Part shown: positions 47,960-59,408 of the stretch, piece after piece
Position numbering within the stretch: the first letter of the stretch is position 1
How the letters are laid out: each line of letters starts with the position of its first letter
Origin: Plumapathes pennacea
Lineage: Eukaryota > Cnidaria > Anthozoa > Antipatharia > Myriopathidae
Reading direction: 5' to 3'
NCBI GenBank assembly: GCA_964036295.1
Contig: OZ038462.1
Location: 8,139,267 to 8,203,266 of the forward strand
Length of the DNA: 64,000 bases
Made by a program: the position numbers and the translations under genes
Notes under the pieces: generated by a model
Seen by the model: the letters and a program-made list of their open reading frames with translations, nothing else
Told to the model about the DNA's origin: nothing
The model's database searches: none

Positions 47960-48448
47960 TTAAAAGTTATACGCTGACTGACAGGTCAGTGAATGAAGTT
48001 CCATGAGGATGGGTGTTATGTGGTCGTACCGTTTGACTCGTGTTATCAATCTGGCTGCCGAGTTCTGAACACGCTGTAGTTTCAAAAGCTCAGAAGAGGG
48101 CAACCCATAAAGTAGGCTATTGCAGTAGTCTAACTTGGAGGTAATAAAGGCATGCACTAAGCGTTCAGTACTTGACTGATTAAGATATTTCCTTATCTTG
48201 CCGATTTTTCGAAGTGCAGCGTACGCCGCCTGACAAGTATTGTTGACATGACTTGTCATAGTGAGGTGGTGGTCCATGAAAATGCCTAGATTTCTGACCT
48301 TTACAGAGCAAGTTACCTCAGTATCATCAAATGAAATGCTGGCCACTGGCTCCAGTCGTGAAAATTTGGAGCTGAAATGGATAACTTCTGTTTTGGACGG
48401 ATTACATGCTAACTTATTCTTAAGAAAGAATCGGTTTGGATATCGCAC
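47960..48448 (-). mobile_element. LINE reverse transcriptase fragment (CR1/L2-like)
   Basis: 162-residue minus-strand frame containing LACNPSKTEVIHF, VRNLGIFMDHHLTM, HVNNTCQAAYAALRKIGKIR, LVHAFITSKLDYCNSLLYGL and LQRVQNSAARLI. This is the C-terminal part of a Jockey/CR1/L2-type reverse transcriptase. The catalytic YADD region and endonuclease are absent. Confidence 0.88.
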
Positions 48449-48829
48449 TTTTAGAGCTGCTTACGCCCCTTGTGCCCAGCACCGCGCACAATCGACCAGC
48501 ATTTACAACGGACTCTGTCTCGCGCAAACGAGGCAGACCCTACTTCTTTGAAGTACCGGTGCCTGAAATTTTAGAGCTGCTGAGATTACCGTTTCCAGGA
48601 AGTCTCGGCACCCCTAAATTTCAGGCACCGGGACCTCAAAAACGTTCCACCGGTGCCAACTTGTTGGGAGTACCGTGCAACCATTTTAGTGCGTATAAAT
48701 AGGGTTTTATTTTTCTAGTGTAAACAGGGCAGACTAAACATTTATGACTGCTATACCGGCGCCTAAATTTTAGTGGTGCTAAGAGTCAGGACGCTAATTT
48801 TTGGAAATTAAACATGTTGTGTTTTTCAA

Positions 48830-48837
<8 letters not shown>

Positions 48838-48891
<54 letters not shown>

Positions 48892-48893
48892 AA
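48838..48893. repeat. (TAAA)n microsatellite
   Basis: About 14 tandem aaat/taaa units. Confidence 0.9.
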
Positions 48894-49410
48894 ACGAAAA
48901 AACAACAACAACAAAAGAAAAAAACAGAAATTCTGGCCTAGGGCTAGCGACGTTTATCTGACGCATCTCGTTGCTAACGCAGCGTAATGGCTTTTAATTA
49001 ATTAAGGTATCATCACTGTCAACTTTGGAGTGGGTCAGCAAAATTTGTTTTTTCTCATCTTGTAATTCACTTCGAAAGTAGATTTTAAAACAATGTTATT
49101 CATTGGATTATTGCTGGATGGCCAAAAATATGTCTTAGCATGCATTTAGGAGTCACTAAGCAGCTTATACTCCCAAACGAAAAATCTTCGCCGTTATTGG
49201 CAAGGTCTAACAAGACTGAAAAAACACTCACAGCAAACAATGTTTAGTTTTTAATTCAATTGACAGGTTCTTTGTTATGACGTGAGTTGAACTACCTGTA
49301 AAAACCGGAACTTGACGAGGAAAAAAGACCAAATTTGATTGGTGGTAGAGTTGACTGACAACAAGTTAAAAAGAAACGCTCACATCAAATAGCCCACAAT
49401 TAGTAATACC

Positions 49411-49773
49411 ATGGCTGGGTTAGTAAGATCTGTTCTGTTCTTCGCTTGTGTTTTCGCGGCACACTTCTTCTCCGAGCATGAAGTTCTGTGCGCTAAAGGA
49501 CTAAAGAGGACAACTGGAGTGGGATTTTCTTACGCGAATTTTGTTGATCACCTGTTTCACTACCTCAACGTCAGCCAAGTCGGGTCATATTTGCTGCATA
49601 AACTAGAAGACTGCGCTGCCGCTTGCGTTCGCAGTGCTTCTTGTTTCTCCTTCAACGTGGCAGAACATCCTGACATAAACGGCCATTTTCTGTGTGAGCT
49701 TCTGGCCTCTGATAAGTACAACTCATCTGCCAAGTTCCAACCAAACCAGTCCTTCAACCATTACAGCATCTTC
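49411..49773 (+). CDS. Locus 5 exon 1: signal peptide and PAN domain
   Basis: 121 codons, phase 0 out before GTAAGT, the same length as locus 4 exon 1. Signal peptide [20 protein letters not shown], then PAN with [16 protein letters not shown] and FLCELL. Confidence 0.88.
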
Positions 49774-52700
49774 GTAAGTTCCTCTTTGTTTCGTTTTTAG
49801 TTTCCATTTTAGTGCAGAAAAATAACTACTATTTTTAAACTGTTCAAACAGTTTGTAAAGTGCAAGTATTGTTATTAATACTCACATTTCTTGCCACGCG
49901 TAATAATATTTTTCAATGCGCAGTTTCGTTTTTCGGTTGGTATCAACTCGGTCGGCGTAACTTTAATTAAATTGAATTTTGCAAAATATAACGGAGTCAA
50001 AATAGGTGTCGGCTCTGTACACGGAATCCTTGTTGCTCAGGAAACAAGCGAGCATAGAAGACAAACAAACAGTGAAGTGATGACATTTACATTAAAAAGG
50101 GTTATTCGTTCTTCTTTCTTTCAGAGTCCTTGTTCTGAGATGCCCTGTATGAACGGAGGGAGATGCATCGCTTTGTACTTTCATGACGACTTCAAGTGCA
50201 AATGTCCTCCAGAATTTAAAGGAAAGAGCTGCAATATCGGTATGGCAGGTCTAGTTGGTAACGTATAAAATTTTCGCTACTGATTGCGTGCTAGTTTGAT
50301 TGAACGTGTATCAGAACAAGTTTCTAATTTGGTACGACAGCAATAAGTCGGTAAAAAAATGACTTGAAAAACAAGTTTTGTCGCGTGAAAACGCAACAGA
50401 TGCTGGGATTCAAGTTTGGTGTGGCAAGTATCTGCACGCACCATTAGATTTCTTTAATGAGCAATCTCTGGACTAGAGCGAGACTCCCAAGAGTGATCAA
50501 CTTCAATTTTCTCTTTCAGTTTCTCACCAGAAAAATATCATACAGTATAGGGAACTTGTCTTGACACCTTCCTCAAATGAAACCTGATTAAACTATAAAT
50601 TATATTAACAACACTCGTACATTTGCTTCAAAAGGTTGAGAGGATCTACATTTTGAGCCAGGGAGAGAAAATGTCGGCTAGCAAAGAAAACAGTAATGCG
50701 AGACTTATCTCATTTCATGCATAATTAATTTTGACAGTTTGACTTCGAACATTGGTCTTAATCACAGGGTACGATTAATCTAGCCTGCGCTTCATTAGTT
50801 ATCTGTTTTTCTTCTTCCAAAATGCATTTCTTCTATCAGGAATTCTTAATTTCCAGTCGGCTTGTTGTAATTTACAGCTATTATCACTGCGGTTTTGGTA
50901 AATTCACGGTAGTTTAACAAGCGTTTGTTAAAGTTGGAAAAACCCGTGACAGGCGGGAACGACTTTAACTTGTCGAAATGTTGCTATCGTTTGATTATGT
51001 TTGCTTTGCTTCGCTTAGTTTTAACCAAAAATAATAATAAAAAATGTACACAACTGGAAAAAAAACTGCGAAAGTGAATATAATTAAACAAAAACCGCAA
51101 GAGCGCAAGTACATGTCAACAAAAATTTCACGTTACATACTTGAAACTCAGCCAAGAAAAAAAGGCTTCCACACCACTTGCGGTGAACATTACCCAATGA
51201 AATTATAGTATTTTTGCTTGCCCGTCAATCAAACTTCAGAATCCTAGAGGGGGGATTTATTTTACCAATTGCCATGATACCTACGCTTTGGCTCTCGAGT
51301 GAAGACAATTCTATACTGGGCCCTTAGACCCTGCATAATAATATGTAATTGCAATTGAATTTACACTGAAGAAGTGACCGAACAGCAGTGTGACGCTATC
51401 GCCACTTGCGTATTTCCGCGAGCAGATCGTAATCGGGTTTTACTTGATCTAAAAAGGCCTCGTTCGGATGAATCCACAATCCTAGTAAACGCCAAAAAAA
51501 GTAATCACGCAACTACGTTCGACATTCTAGCCTGTGTAGCGGCTTTCCCGGGAAAGGGAAGAGAGGCATCCCCCTCCTTCTCCCCATTCCGTTCACGTTT
51601 GCGTTCGCGCTCGGATCTGACCCCTTCCCCTTCCCCGGGAGAGCTGCTACGCAGGCTAACATTTATTCAAAAGTCGATAATCAAAGGCAAAACAAGTTTT
51701 GGAAACGTGAACAGAAACGTTTTCATGATATTTGAAAATCAAATTGTATCGTTAATCAAATGAATATTTTCTTCAATCATCACGCATATGTGGACGAGTG
51801 CACAGAAAACAAATACAACTGCTCTGCAGACGCTACTTGCCAAAACACCCAAGGTTCCTTCAACTGCAAGTGTAACCATGGTTACCAGGGAGATGGCGTG
51901 AGCTGTAATGGTAAGAACTGTATATTCTGTATATTCTGTTTTCTGCTTCTTCTTCTTCTTCTTCTTTTTGTTGTTGCTGTTGTTGTGTTTTGTTGTTCAG
52001 CCATCTTTGATGTCACTTCAGAATATTTATCTTAATGCCAAGTATTATAATTCAACACGTAGATATTGACGAGTGCACAGAGAATAAACACAACTGCTCT
52101 GCAGACGCTACTTGTCAGAACACCCAAGGTTCGTTCAACTGCGAGTGTAACAATGGTTACCAGGGAGATGGCGTGAATTGTATTGGTAAGTACAACGACA
52201 TACAAAAAGCCTCACCCTACCCCGTGCAAATTGTCTCCTCCCAATTGACTGTCCTTCGTTTGTTTTCTTTCTTTAGCATTAAATTAATATATAAGGTTTT
52301 GTGCACTGTTTTCCCCCTAAGAAACAAGAGATTGTTCTGACCTGTACCAAGCCGGCATCACCACAAGTGGCGTGTACTCTGTTAATCGTGACGGCAAAGG
52401 AACTTTCTCAGTTTACTGTGACATGACAATCGCCGGAGGTGGCTGGACAGTGTTCCTGAGACGACAAGATGGCTCCCAAGACTTCTACCTAGAATGGAGC
52501 CAGTACAAAGCGGGCTTTGGACAGCTGACCGGCGAGTTCTGGTTGGGAAACGATAAGATCCACCACTTGACAGCCAGTAGACCGAGCGAGTTACGAGTGG
52601 AGCTAGGGGACTGGAGCGGAGGCAAAGCTTATGCAAAATATGGCACTTTCGCAGTTGGAGATGAGACGTCGCTGTACGTGCTGACTGTGGGCTCGTATTC

Positions 52701-52956
52701 AGGGACGGCGGGGAACTCGTTAACGTATCACAACAACATGAATTTTACTACCAAGGACAGAGATAATGACAAGTGGAATGCAAACTGTGCTGTGAGCTAC
52801 ACAGGCGCCTGGTGGTATAACAGTTGTCTTCACTCCAACCTGAACGGACAGTACCTGGGAAACAAGATGGATGATCGGGGAGTCAGATGGTATCACTACA
52901 AAAGCAACTCTCTTTCCATGAAGTTCGCCGAAATGAAACTGCGCCCGACAAATTAA
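49411..52956 (+). CDS. Locus 5: PAN-EGF-(cbEGF)-cbEGF-FReD secreted lectin-like gene
   Basis: Exons 49411-49773, 50125-50239, [51788-51910], 52063-52185 and 52322-52956. With the bracketed exon the protein is 452 residues; without it 411. The bracketed cbEGF has lost its acceptor (catATGTGG where the paralogues have cagATGTGG). Both sides are phase 1, so skipping keeps the frame. The start context taccATGGct is strong. Otherwise the gene is intact and closely related to locus 4. Role inferred as an extracellular FReD lectin. Confidence 0.82.
50125..50239 (+). CDS. Locus 5 exon 2: EGF-like domain
   Basis: Phase 0 in (ctttcAG), phase 1 out (GTATGG). [27 protein letters not shown]. Confidence 0.86.
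50475..50675. mobile_element. TTAA-type MITE fragment, copy 5
   Basis: Equivalent to copy 4 in the parallel intron of locus 4: ctcccaagagtgatcaactt to tgagccagggagagaaaa. Decayed ends. Confidence 0.6.
51788..51910 (+). pseudogene. Locus 5 cbEGF exon with lost splice acceptor
   Basis: Coding content is intact ([22 protein letters not shown], 123 nt, donor GTAAGA). The acceptor dinucleotide is AT instead of AG (tcatcacgcat|atgtgg against tcatcacacag|atgtgg). The nearest phase-1 AG is inside the exon (gtgcacag|aaaac) and would remove the first cysteine. It is most simply skipped. Confidence 0.75.
52063..52185 (+). CDS. Locus 5 exon: calcium-binding EGF
   Basis: 123-nt phase-1/phase-1 exon between cacgtAG and [37 protein letters not shown]. 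Confidence 0.87.
52322..52956 (+). CDS. Locus 5 last exon: FReD-5a
   Basis: Phase-1 exon after cctaAG, ending TAA. Complete FRe[70 protein letters not shown]. The middle ([20 protein letters not shown]) is closer to the downstream b-type copies than to other a-type FReDs, which suggests gene conversion. Confidence 0.92.
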
Positions 52957-52986
52957 TAACTTTGATAGTGATAAACCGTATCAAAC

Positions 52987-53381
52987 GTGGACCTACAGGA
53001 CTGGAGCGAAGGCAAAGCTTATGCCAAATATGGTACTTTCGCAGTTGGAGATGAGACGTCGCTGTACGTGCTGAGTGTGGGCTCGTATTCAGGGACGGCG
53101 GGGGACTTGTTATCGTATCACAACAACATGACGTTTACTACTAAGGACAGACATCATGATAACAGGGGTGGTACAAATTGTGCTGTGCAATACACAGGGG
53201 TGGTACTGTGTAATTGTAACTGTGTAATTGTGCTGTGCAACACACAGGCGCCTCGTGGTACAAAAGTTGCTATGGGTCCAACTTGAACGGACAATATGGA
53301 AATAGCATGGGCAGCAAGGGAATCCGCTGGCTAAGCAGTATCAAGAAGCATTCGGTGATGAAGCTTCGACCGACAACTTGA
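52987..53381 (+). pseudogene. Partial FReD copy (FReD-5b)
   Basis: C-terminal FReD half, interrupted by an internal duplication of about 50 bp around 53180-53250 (aattgtgctgtgcaa twice) that shifts the frame. Confidence 0.72.
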
Positions 53382-53419
53382 CTTTGATGGAGATAAACGT
53401 TGCCCACTGATATCCGAGA

Positions 53420-53600
53420 TGTGCATGTCAGTTTCAGAGTTGGTGATTGGCAATCGCTGTACAGGCCGAGTGTGGGCTCACATTCAGGGACGCGGGACAC
53501 TCGTTGCGTATCACAACAACATGAAAATTTCTACAAACGACAAAGACAAAGACGGGGCGAAGAGTGATAACTGTGTGGGAAGATACACTGGCATTTTTGT
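53420..53600 (+). pseudogene. Decayed FReD remnant (FReD-5c)
   Basis: Same unit as 8130-8302, followed by the shared downstream block (53600-54455). Confidence 0.65.
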
Positions 53601-54455
53601 TCTCTTGTATCGGAAACAAAATAGAAAAGTGGGTACTATCTACAAGCTGGGCACACTACATGATCACTCTCTCCTTTTTGGGCTGGTATGAATATTTTTT
53701 CAAAATTTTACAGAATTTTCCAAAAGAGCCATCAGTTTTTCAAAACATATCAGGCTGGTTATGATTGATGTCAGTATCAAATATATGCTACACGATGTCT
53801 AAAGATATGTCGCACAGTTACTGAAAAGTATCAGCTTTATCGAAAAAATATTTTCGAAAAACCGGAAGGGGGCGGTGGCATCCCCTCCACCCCTGCTGTA
53901 AGTCGACATCACATTGACTTTAACAACAGCCATGACCCAACCTGAGATCAAAAGAAATTGTCTGTCAACCAATTGTAGTTTTCAGAAAAGTGGGTGGCCA
54001 AAAACTTGTCTGACATGGTGGAGTCACTGTGATGCCGATGAAGCAAAAGGCTTTGAACTCTTAAGTCTTTAATTGAGTTCGCACACCAATTATTACCATT
54101 ACAGTTTTTTGCCATAACTACATATTAATTGTTTTCCACGTATTTATGGGAAATGATTCATTATCATAACAAGTGAACTGTTCAGCAATTCAAGAATTAT
54201 TTTCACTTTCAATATAACTTTACATGGAAGGAGGGTGACCTCTTTAGAAGAGTATAGTAGAGCCATTTGCTCTGTTATTAGATATAATAGCAAGAAACTA
54301 CAGCACTGAAAAACTGAAAAACTGCAGGAAGAGACGCGAGTGCAAGGAAAATCGAATTCACCGCCAAAATAACTTGTCTGTCCGCCAGTTTGGTGTTTAC
54401 GCCCTAAGCGACCGCACGGTGCCTTTCAGACTCTTGGCAAGCGCTTGGCATGTAA

Positions 54456-54825
54456 AGGGGCCATGTAAACAGGGCCTAAATCGGTAATGGGTTTGATTAT
54501 TTGCCTAAATGTAAAACGCTTTAGGGTTGTCTGCACTTCCACTAGTTTTCTCAAAGGAAAGGATTAAGTCATGAGCAAATGTTTAACACCGTTCTGTAAA
54601 TATACTAAACTTGTGCAGGGCATGGGGGCCATGTAAACAGGGCCTAAATCGGTAATGGGTTTGATTATTTGCCTAAATGTAAAACGCTTTTAATTAGTGT
54701 TGCCTGCACTCCGACTAGTTTTCTCAAAGGAAAGGATTAAGTCATGAGCAAATGTTTAACACCGTTCTGTAAAAAGTATATACTAAACTTGTGCAGGGCA
54801 TGTGGGCCATATAAACAGGGCCTAA
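54456..54825. repeat. Minisatellite, locus 5 copy, interrupted
   Basis: Units near 54456, 54624 and 54801. The last is split by the 54826-59408 element and continues at 59409. Confidence 0.8.
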
Positions 54826-56052
54826 GAGCGAGTTTGTGTAAATATCACCTACGCCGTGCAGGGTAGAAAAATCAAAATTATCCAAACTTTGTCATGATGA
54901 AGGCTTAATGTATCTAGTTATAAAAATATAAGTTTTAGTTCGTTCAGTTTCTTATTTCATTTTTGCGGCAACAGTTCCTTCCCGGTGCTCTGCGAGAAGA
55001 CAAAATCGACCTAAAAATAATGCTTCCATTATCGGCTCTAATGGAAAAACTGGGATATAAACATTACAGCTTAAATTATGGCATGCGGGTGGGGTCTTTC
55101 CCGTATGCATAACTGTTGTCAAATGTAAATTTGATTCAAACCAAAATTTTTGACCGATTTTTTAGTATTAACCACTTTGAGCGACGTTTTCTCACGCGAA
55201 AAATATGCTAATTTCATCACCGAAAATCGCGTCCTGGTACATAGTTTTGCAATTAAAGACTATGTTCATCGGCAAAAGCAATGTTCCTTCTGTGATTCTG
55301 TGAAATAAAATCATGGGGTAAATGAAATGGTGAATTTTGGAAACGCCAAGTATACATGGTACTTGCACCCAAAATGTGACCTTGTGACCTTTGAAGACGC
55401 GTGACATTCGAAAACAATAACAATACGTGACCGCAGCATTATTTGGATTTTATGAAAGCGTTGTACAAATATCGCCTAGATTTAATGTAGAATTGCCAAA
55501 AGAGTGTTCAGCTGAAGATGAGACGGCAATTTCGCCCGAAAATGTTCTTTCTTTGATTTGACGATTTGGTGGTTCAAGTTTACAAAAGAAACTTGCATTT
55601 GTAACGCTTGGAATTAAAGTTATCTCTTATTTGATTTTGAATGAATAAACGGAAAGGGCCGATGTATCTGTTTTTATGTAGGTCTTTCTCACCTCAAAAA
55701 CGACGAAATTCGAGATTTGCCGTATTAGAAAAAATGCTTGATCAACCGCACGTGTCGATTTCATTTTATCGTTTTAGAAAGCACCAGTATCCCCGACTAC
55801 CAGTTATTTTGGTTCTATTTTCTGTCGAAAAATTCGTAGCTTTACAACTGTGTATTAACTGTCAACCTTATGTAATAGGATCACGTTCCGTGTAGTCACG
55901 TCCCATCTTAAGATTCGTGTTACTTCATCAATTTTATCTTTGTTTCCATTTATTACCGTATAAGGATTGTATTCTCTATTCTAGTTCGGAAACGCCTGGG
56001 AAATGCCTATGATATTTTGTAATGTTCGTAATCAATAGCCCTATTATTCTGT

Positions 56053-56655
56053 ATGTTACATCTATCCGTGCATCATTCGATCAGTTCAGAGTTAGACTTG
56101 GGTATTCCCTCTGTAAAGCCATTTTGCAGAATCTCGGGAATAAAGTATCTGCCATCTGCCCATTATTTGACAACATCGACGGGCTTAAGTCAGTGGTGGT
56201 CTTTTCGAAGCACCGTGGCTTCGTGTGGGTATTCTCAAATTGTTGGAGGAACTTGTGGCTCAAGTCCAGGCAATCCAGCAATTTCCCAATGCGTGATTGT
56301 TGGTGAGTACCGTAAAGATATCAAGGCGCATTTGAAAAGCCATGAAGTTCTGGACTTTTCCCTGGATTCAGAGGCGAGGCTCTTGCTGGCACGGGCAGGT
56401 AAATTATATTTTGTTGATTCTACGATTTCCGTTACCCCGGGCCCACTTGTTCAAAGCTCAGTTAGGTTAATCCTGAATTCGAAATGTTCCCATTTTGTGC
56501 GTGCAACGCATCTTATGATTACTGTACTTTTTTTCCAAGGTATTTTTGAGACAAGCAACGTTGTTCTTGTTGTCACGATGTGCCCACGGCACCACGACAC
56601 ATTTGGCATTAGATGGCGCTGCAACAGAATGAAGGAATTGCACGTGCCCGAGTGA
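56053..56655 (+). other. Unidentified open frame in left arm (mirror at 57681-58178)
   Basis: A 200-codon frame with no domain I recognise. Its first about 160 residues recur in the right arm with one visible change (MLHLSV against MLYLSV). Because the arms are nearly identical in DNA, the similarity is not evidence of coding. A donor-like tgattgttG|GTGAGT sits at about 56301. Confidence 0.25.
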
Positions 56656-56707
56656 GTGGACATCGCACAAGGCCGTGAAAGGAGACCGCGTGATAAACCT
56701 TGCTCAG

Positions 56708-56710
56708 TCT

Positions 56711-56744
<34 letters not shown>

Positions 56745-56864
56745 TTTATTCACACTTATTTGTATTTACAGCAAGATATTTGAAAATAGTAGCTATAGAT
56801 AAAATTAAGGAAGATGAAGAAGGAACAAATTACATTCATAAGAGAAAAAGTGCGTGTGGGCAGT
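56708..56864. mobile_element. Retroposon-like insert with (ctaagtt)5 end
   Basis: Present only in the left arm. Flanked by CAGT on both sides; begins with five 7-bp repeats, as at the 3' tail of some SINE/LINE elements in reverse orientation. Confidence 0.6.
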
Positions 56865-59408
56865 CTGAAAGACTCTTCCGGCTAACTCAAGTGCTGATCC
56901 CTGTCGCTTCACGTAAGTTTAATTCAAAGCAGCAAGGCAGCTGTCAGCTTGCGAATTTGAAAAAAGTAGTTTTGCGGGAGTAGGTATTATGCCATAATAA
57001 TATTACAAATATAATAGTCGGACTATTTTAAGGTCACATTTTAAAATTTTTAAATCTGCGAGCTAAAAAGTGATTGAGTAGGTGAACTTTATTGACAAAC
57101 CTTTTTTAAAAAGTTAAAATTAAATTTAAAATTATTATTAAAATTCACTATTCAAAATATCATTTTCAATTAAGATTATAATGAAAACAAGTGAATATAC
57201 TTCCCAGTATTATGACTGCTGCAAAAATCCCTTTCACTCTTGAGAATGTTCAATTTAGTTTTCGGTTCAGAGGTTATACTGGTTGAATATATATTAAAGG
57301 ATTTCCATATTTTCATTCCATAATATCATTTCACTTGAACAGTCTGAGGACGCAACCAAACCTCTGGCGGTGACCACGCTCAGTGTTAATGACTTTAATA
57401 CCTACTCCCACAAAACTACTTTTTTTCAAATTCGCAAGCTGACAGCTGCCTTGCTGCTTTGAATTAAACTTACGTAAAGCGACAGGGATCAGCACTTGAG
57501 TTAGCCGGAAGAGTCTTTCAGACTGAGCAAGGTTAATCCCGCGGTCTCATTTCACGGCCTTGTGCGATGTCCACTCGCTCGGGCACGTGCAATTCCTTCA
57601 TTCTGTTGCAGCGCCATCTAATGCCAAATGTGTCGTGGTGCCGTGGGCATATCGTGACAACAAGAACAACGTTGCTTGTCTCAAAAATACCTTGGAAAAA
57701 AAAGTACAGTAATCATAAGATGCGTTGCACGCACAAAATGGGAACATTTCGAATTCAAGATTAACCTAACTGAGCTTTGAACAAGTGGGCCCGGGGTAAC
57801 GGAAATCGTAGAATCAACAAAATATAATTTACCTGCCCGTGCCAGCAAGAGCCTCGCCTCTGAATCCAGGGAAAAGTCCAGAACTTCATGGCTTTTCAAA
57901 TGCGCCTTGATATCTTTACGGTACTCACCAACAATCACGCATTGGGAAATTGCTGGATTGCCTGGACTTGAGCCACAAGTTCCTCCAACAATTTGAGAAT
58001 ACCCACACGAAGCCACGGTGCTTCGAAAAGACCACCACTGACTTAAGCCCGTCGATGTTGTCAAATAATGGGCAGATGGCAGATACTTTATTCCCGAGAT
58101 TCTGCAAAATGGCTTTACAGAGGGAATACCCAAGTCTAACTCTGAACTAATCGAATGATGCACGGATAGATATAACATACAGAATAACAGGGCTATTGAT
58201 TACGAACATTACAAAATATCATAGGCATTTCCCAGGCGTTTCCGAACTAGATGAATAGAGAATACAATCCTTATACGGTAATAAATGGAAACAAAGATAA
58301 AATTGATGAAGTAACACGAATCTATAGGTGGGACGTGACTGCACGGAACGTGATCCTATTACATAAGGTTGACAGTTAATACACAGTTGTAAAGCTACGA
58401 ATTTTTCGACAGAAAATAGAACCAAAATAACTGGTAGTCGGGGATACTGGTGCTTTCTAAAACGATAAAATGAAATCGACACGTGCGGTTGATCAAGCAT
58501 TTTTTCTAATACGGCAAATCTCGAATTTCGTCGTTTTTGAGGTGAGAAAGACCTACATAAAAACAGATACATCGGCCCTTTCCGTTTATTCATTCAAAAT
58601 CAAATAAGAGATAACTTTAATTCCAAGCGTTACAAATGCAAGTTTCTTTTGTAAACTTGAACCACCAAATCGTCAAATCAAAGAAAGAACATTTTCGGGC
58701 GAAATTGCCGTCTCATCTTCAGCTGAACACTCTTTTGGCAATTCTACATTAAATCTAGGCGATATTTGTACAACGCTTTCATAAAATCCAAATAATGCTG
58801 CGGTCACGTATTGTTATTGTTTTCGAATGTCACGCGTCTTCAAAGGTCACAAGGTCACATTTTGGGTGCAAGTACCATGTATACTTGGCGTTTCCAAAAT
58901 TCACCATTTCATTTACCCCATGATTTTATTTCACAGAATCACAGAAGGAACATTGCTTTTGCCGATGAACATAGTCTTTAATTGCAAAACTATGTACCAG
59001 GACGCGATTTTCGGTGATGAAATTAGCATATTTTTCGCGTGAGAAAACGTCGCTCAAAGTGGTTAATACTAAAAAATCGGTCAAAAATTTTGGTTTGAAT
59101 CAAATTTACATTTGACAACAGTTATGCATACGGGAAAGACCCCACCCGCATGCCATAATTTAAGCTGTAATGTTTATATCCCAGTTTTTCCATTAGAGCC
59201 GATAATGGAAGCATTATTTTTAGGTCGATTTTGTCTTCTCGCAGAGCACCGGGAAGGAACTGTTGCCGCAAAAATGAAATAAGAAACTGAACGAACTAAA
59301 ACTTATATTTTTATAACTAGATACATTAAGCCTTCATCATGACAAAGTTTGGATAATTTTGATTTTTCTACCCTGCACGGCGTAGGTGATATTTACACGA
59401 ACTCGCTC

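Larger units (their letters stand above)
54826..59408. mobile_element. 4.6-kb giant inverted-repeat element with CTAA target duplication
   Basis: Left arm 54826-56989 and right arm 57397-59408 are inverted near-identical copies of about 2.0 kb around a loop of about 400 bp. Ends are GAGCGAGTT and AACTCGCTC. CTAA flanks both sides (54822-54825, 59409-59412), and the interrupted minisatellite continues directly across. The left arm alone carries a 157-bp insert at 56708-56864, flanked by CAGT, beginning with five ctaagtt units. No transposase was recognised. The arms differ at several single bases and by the insert, so this is not a simple assembly copy. Confidence 0.82.

Noticed and set aside
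51374-51763. 129-codon frame in locus 5
   Set aside because: Lies in intron sequence whose equivalents in loci 1 and 4 are not open; no domain.
56053-56655. 200-codon frame in the foldback arm as a transposase gene
   Set aside because: No transposase motifs; its mirror copy is explained by arm identity. Kept only as an unidentified frame.
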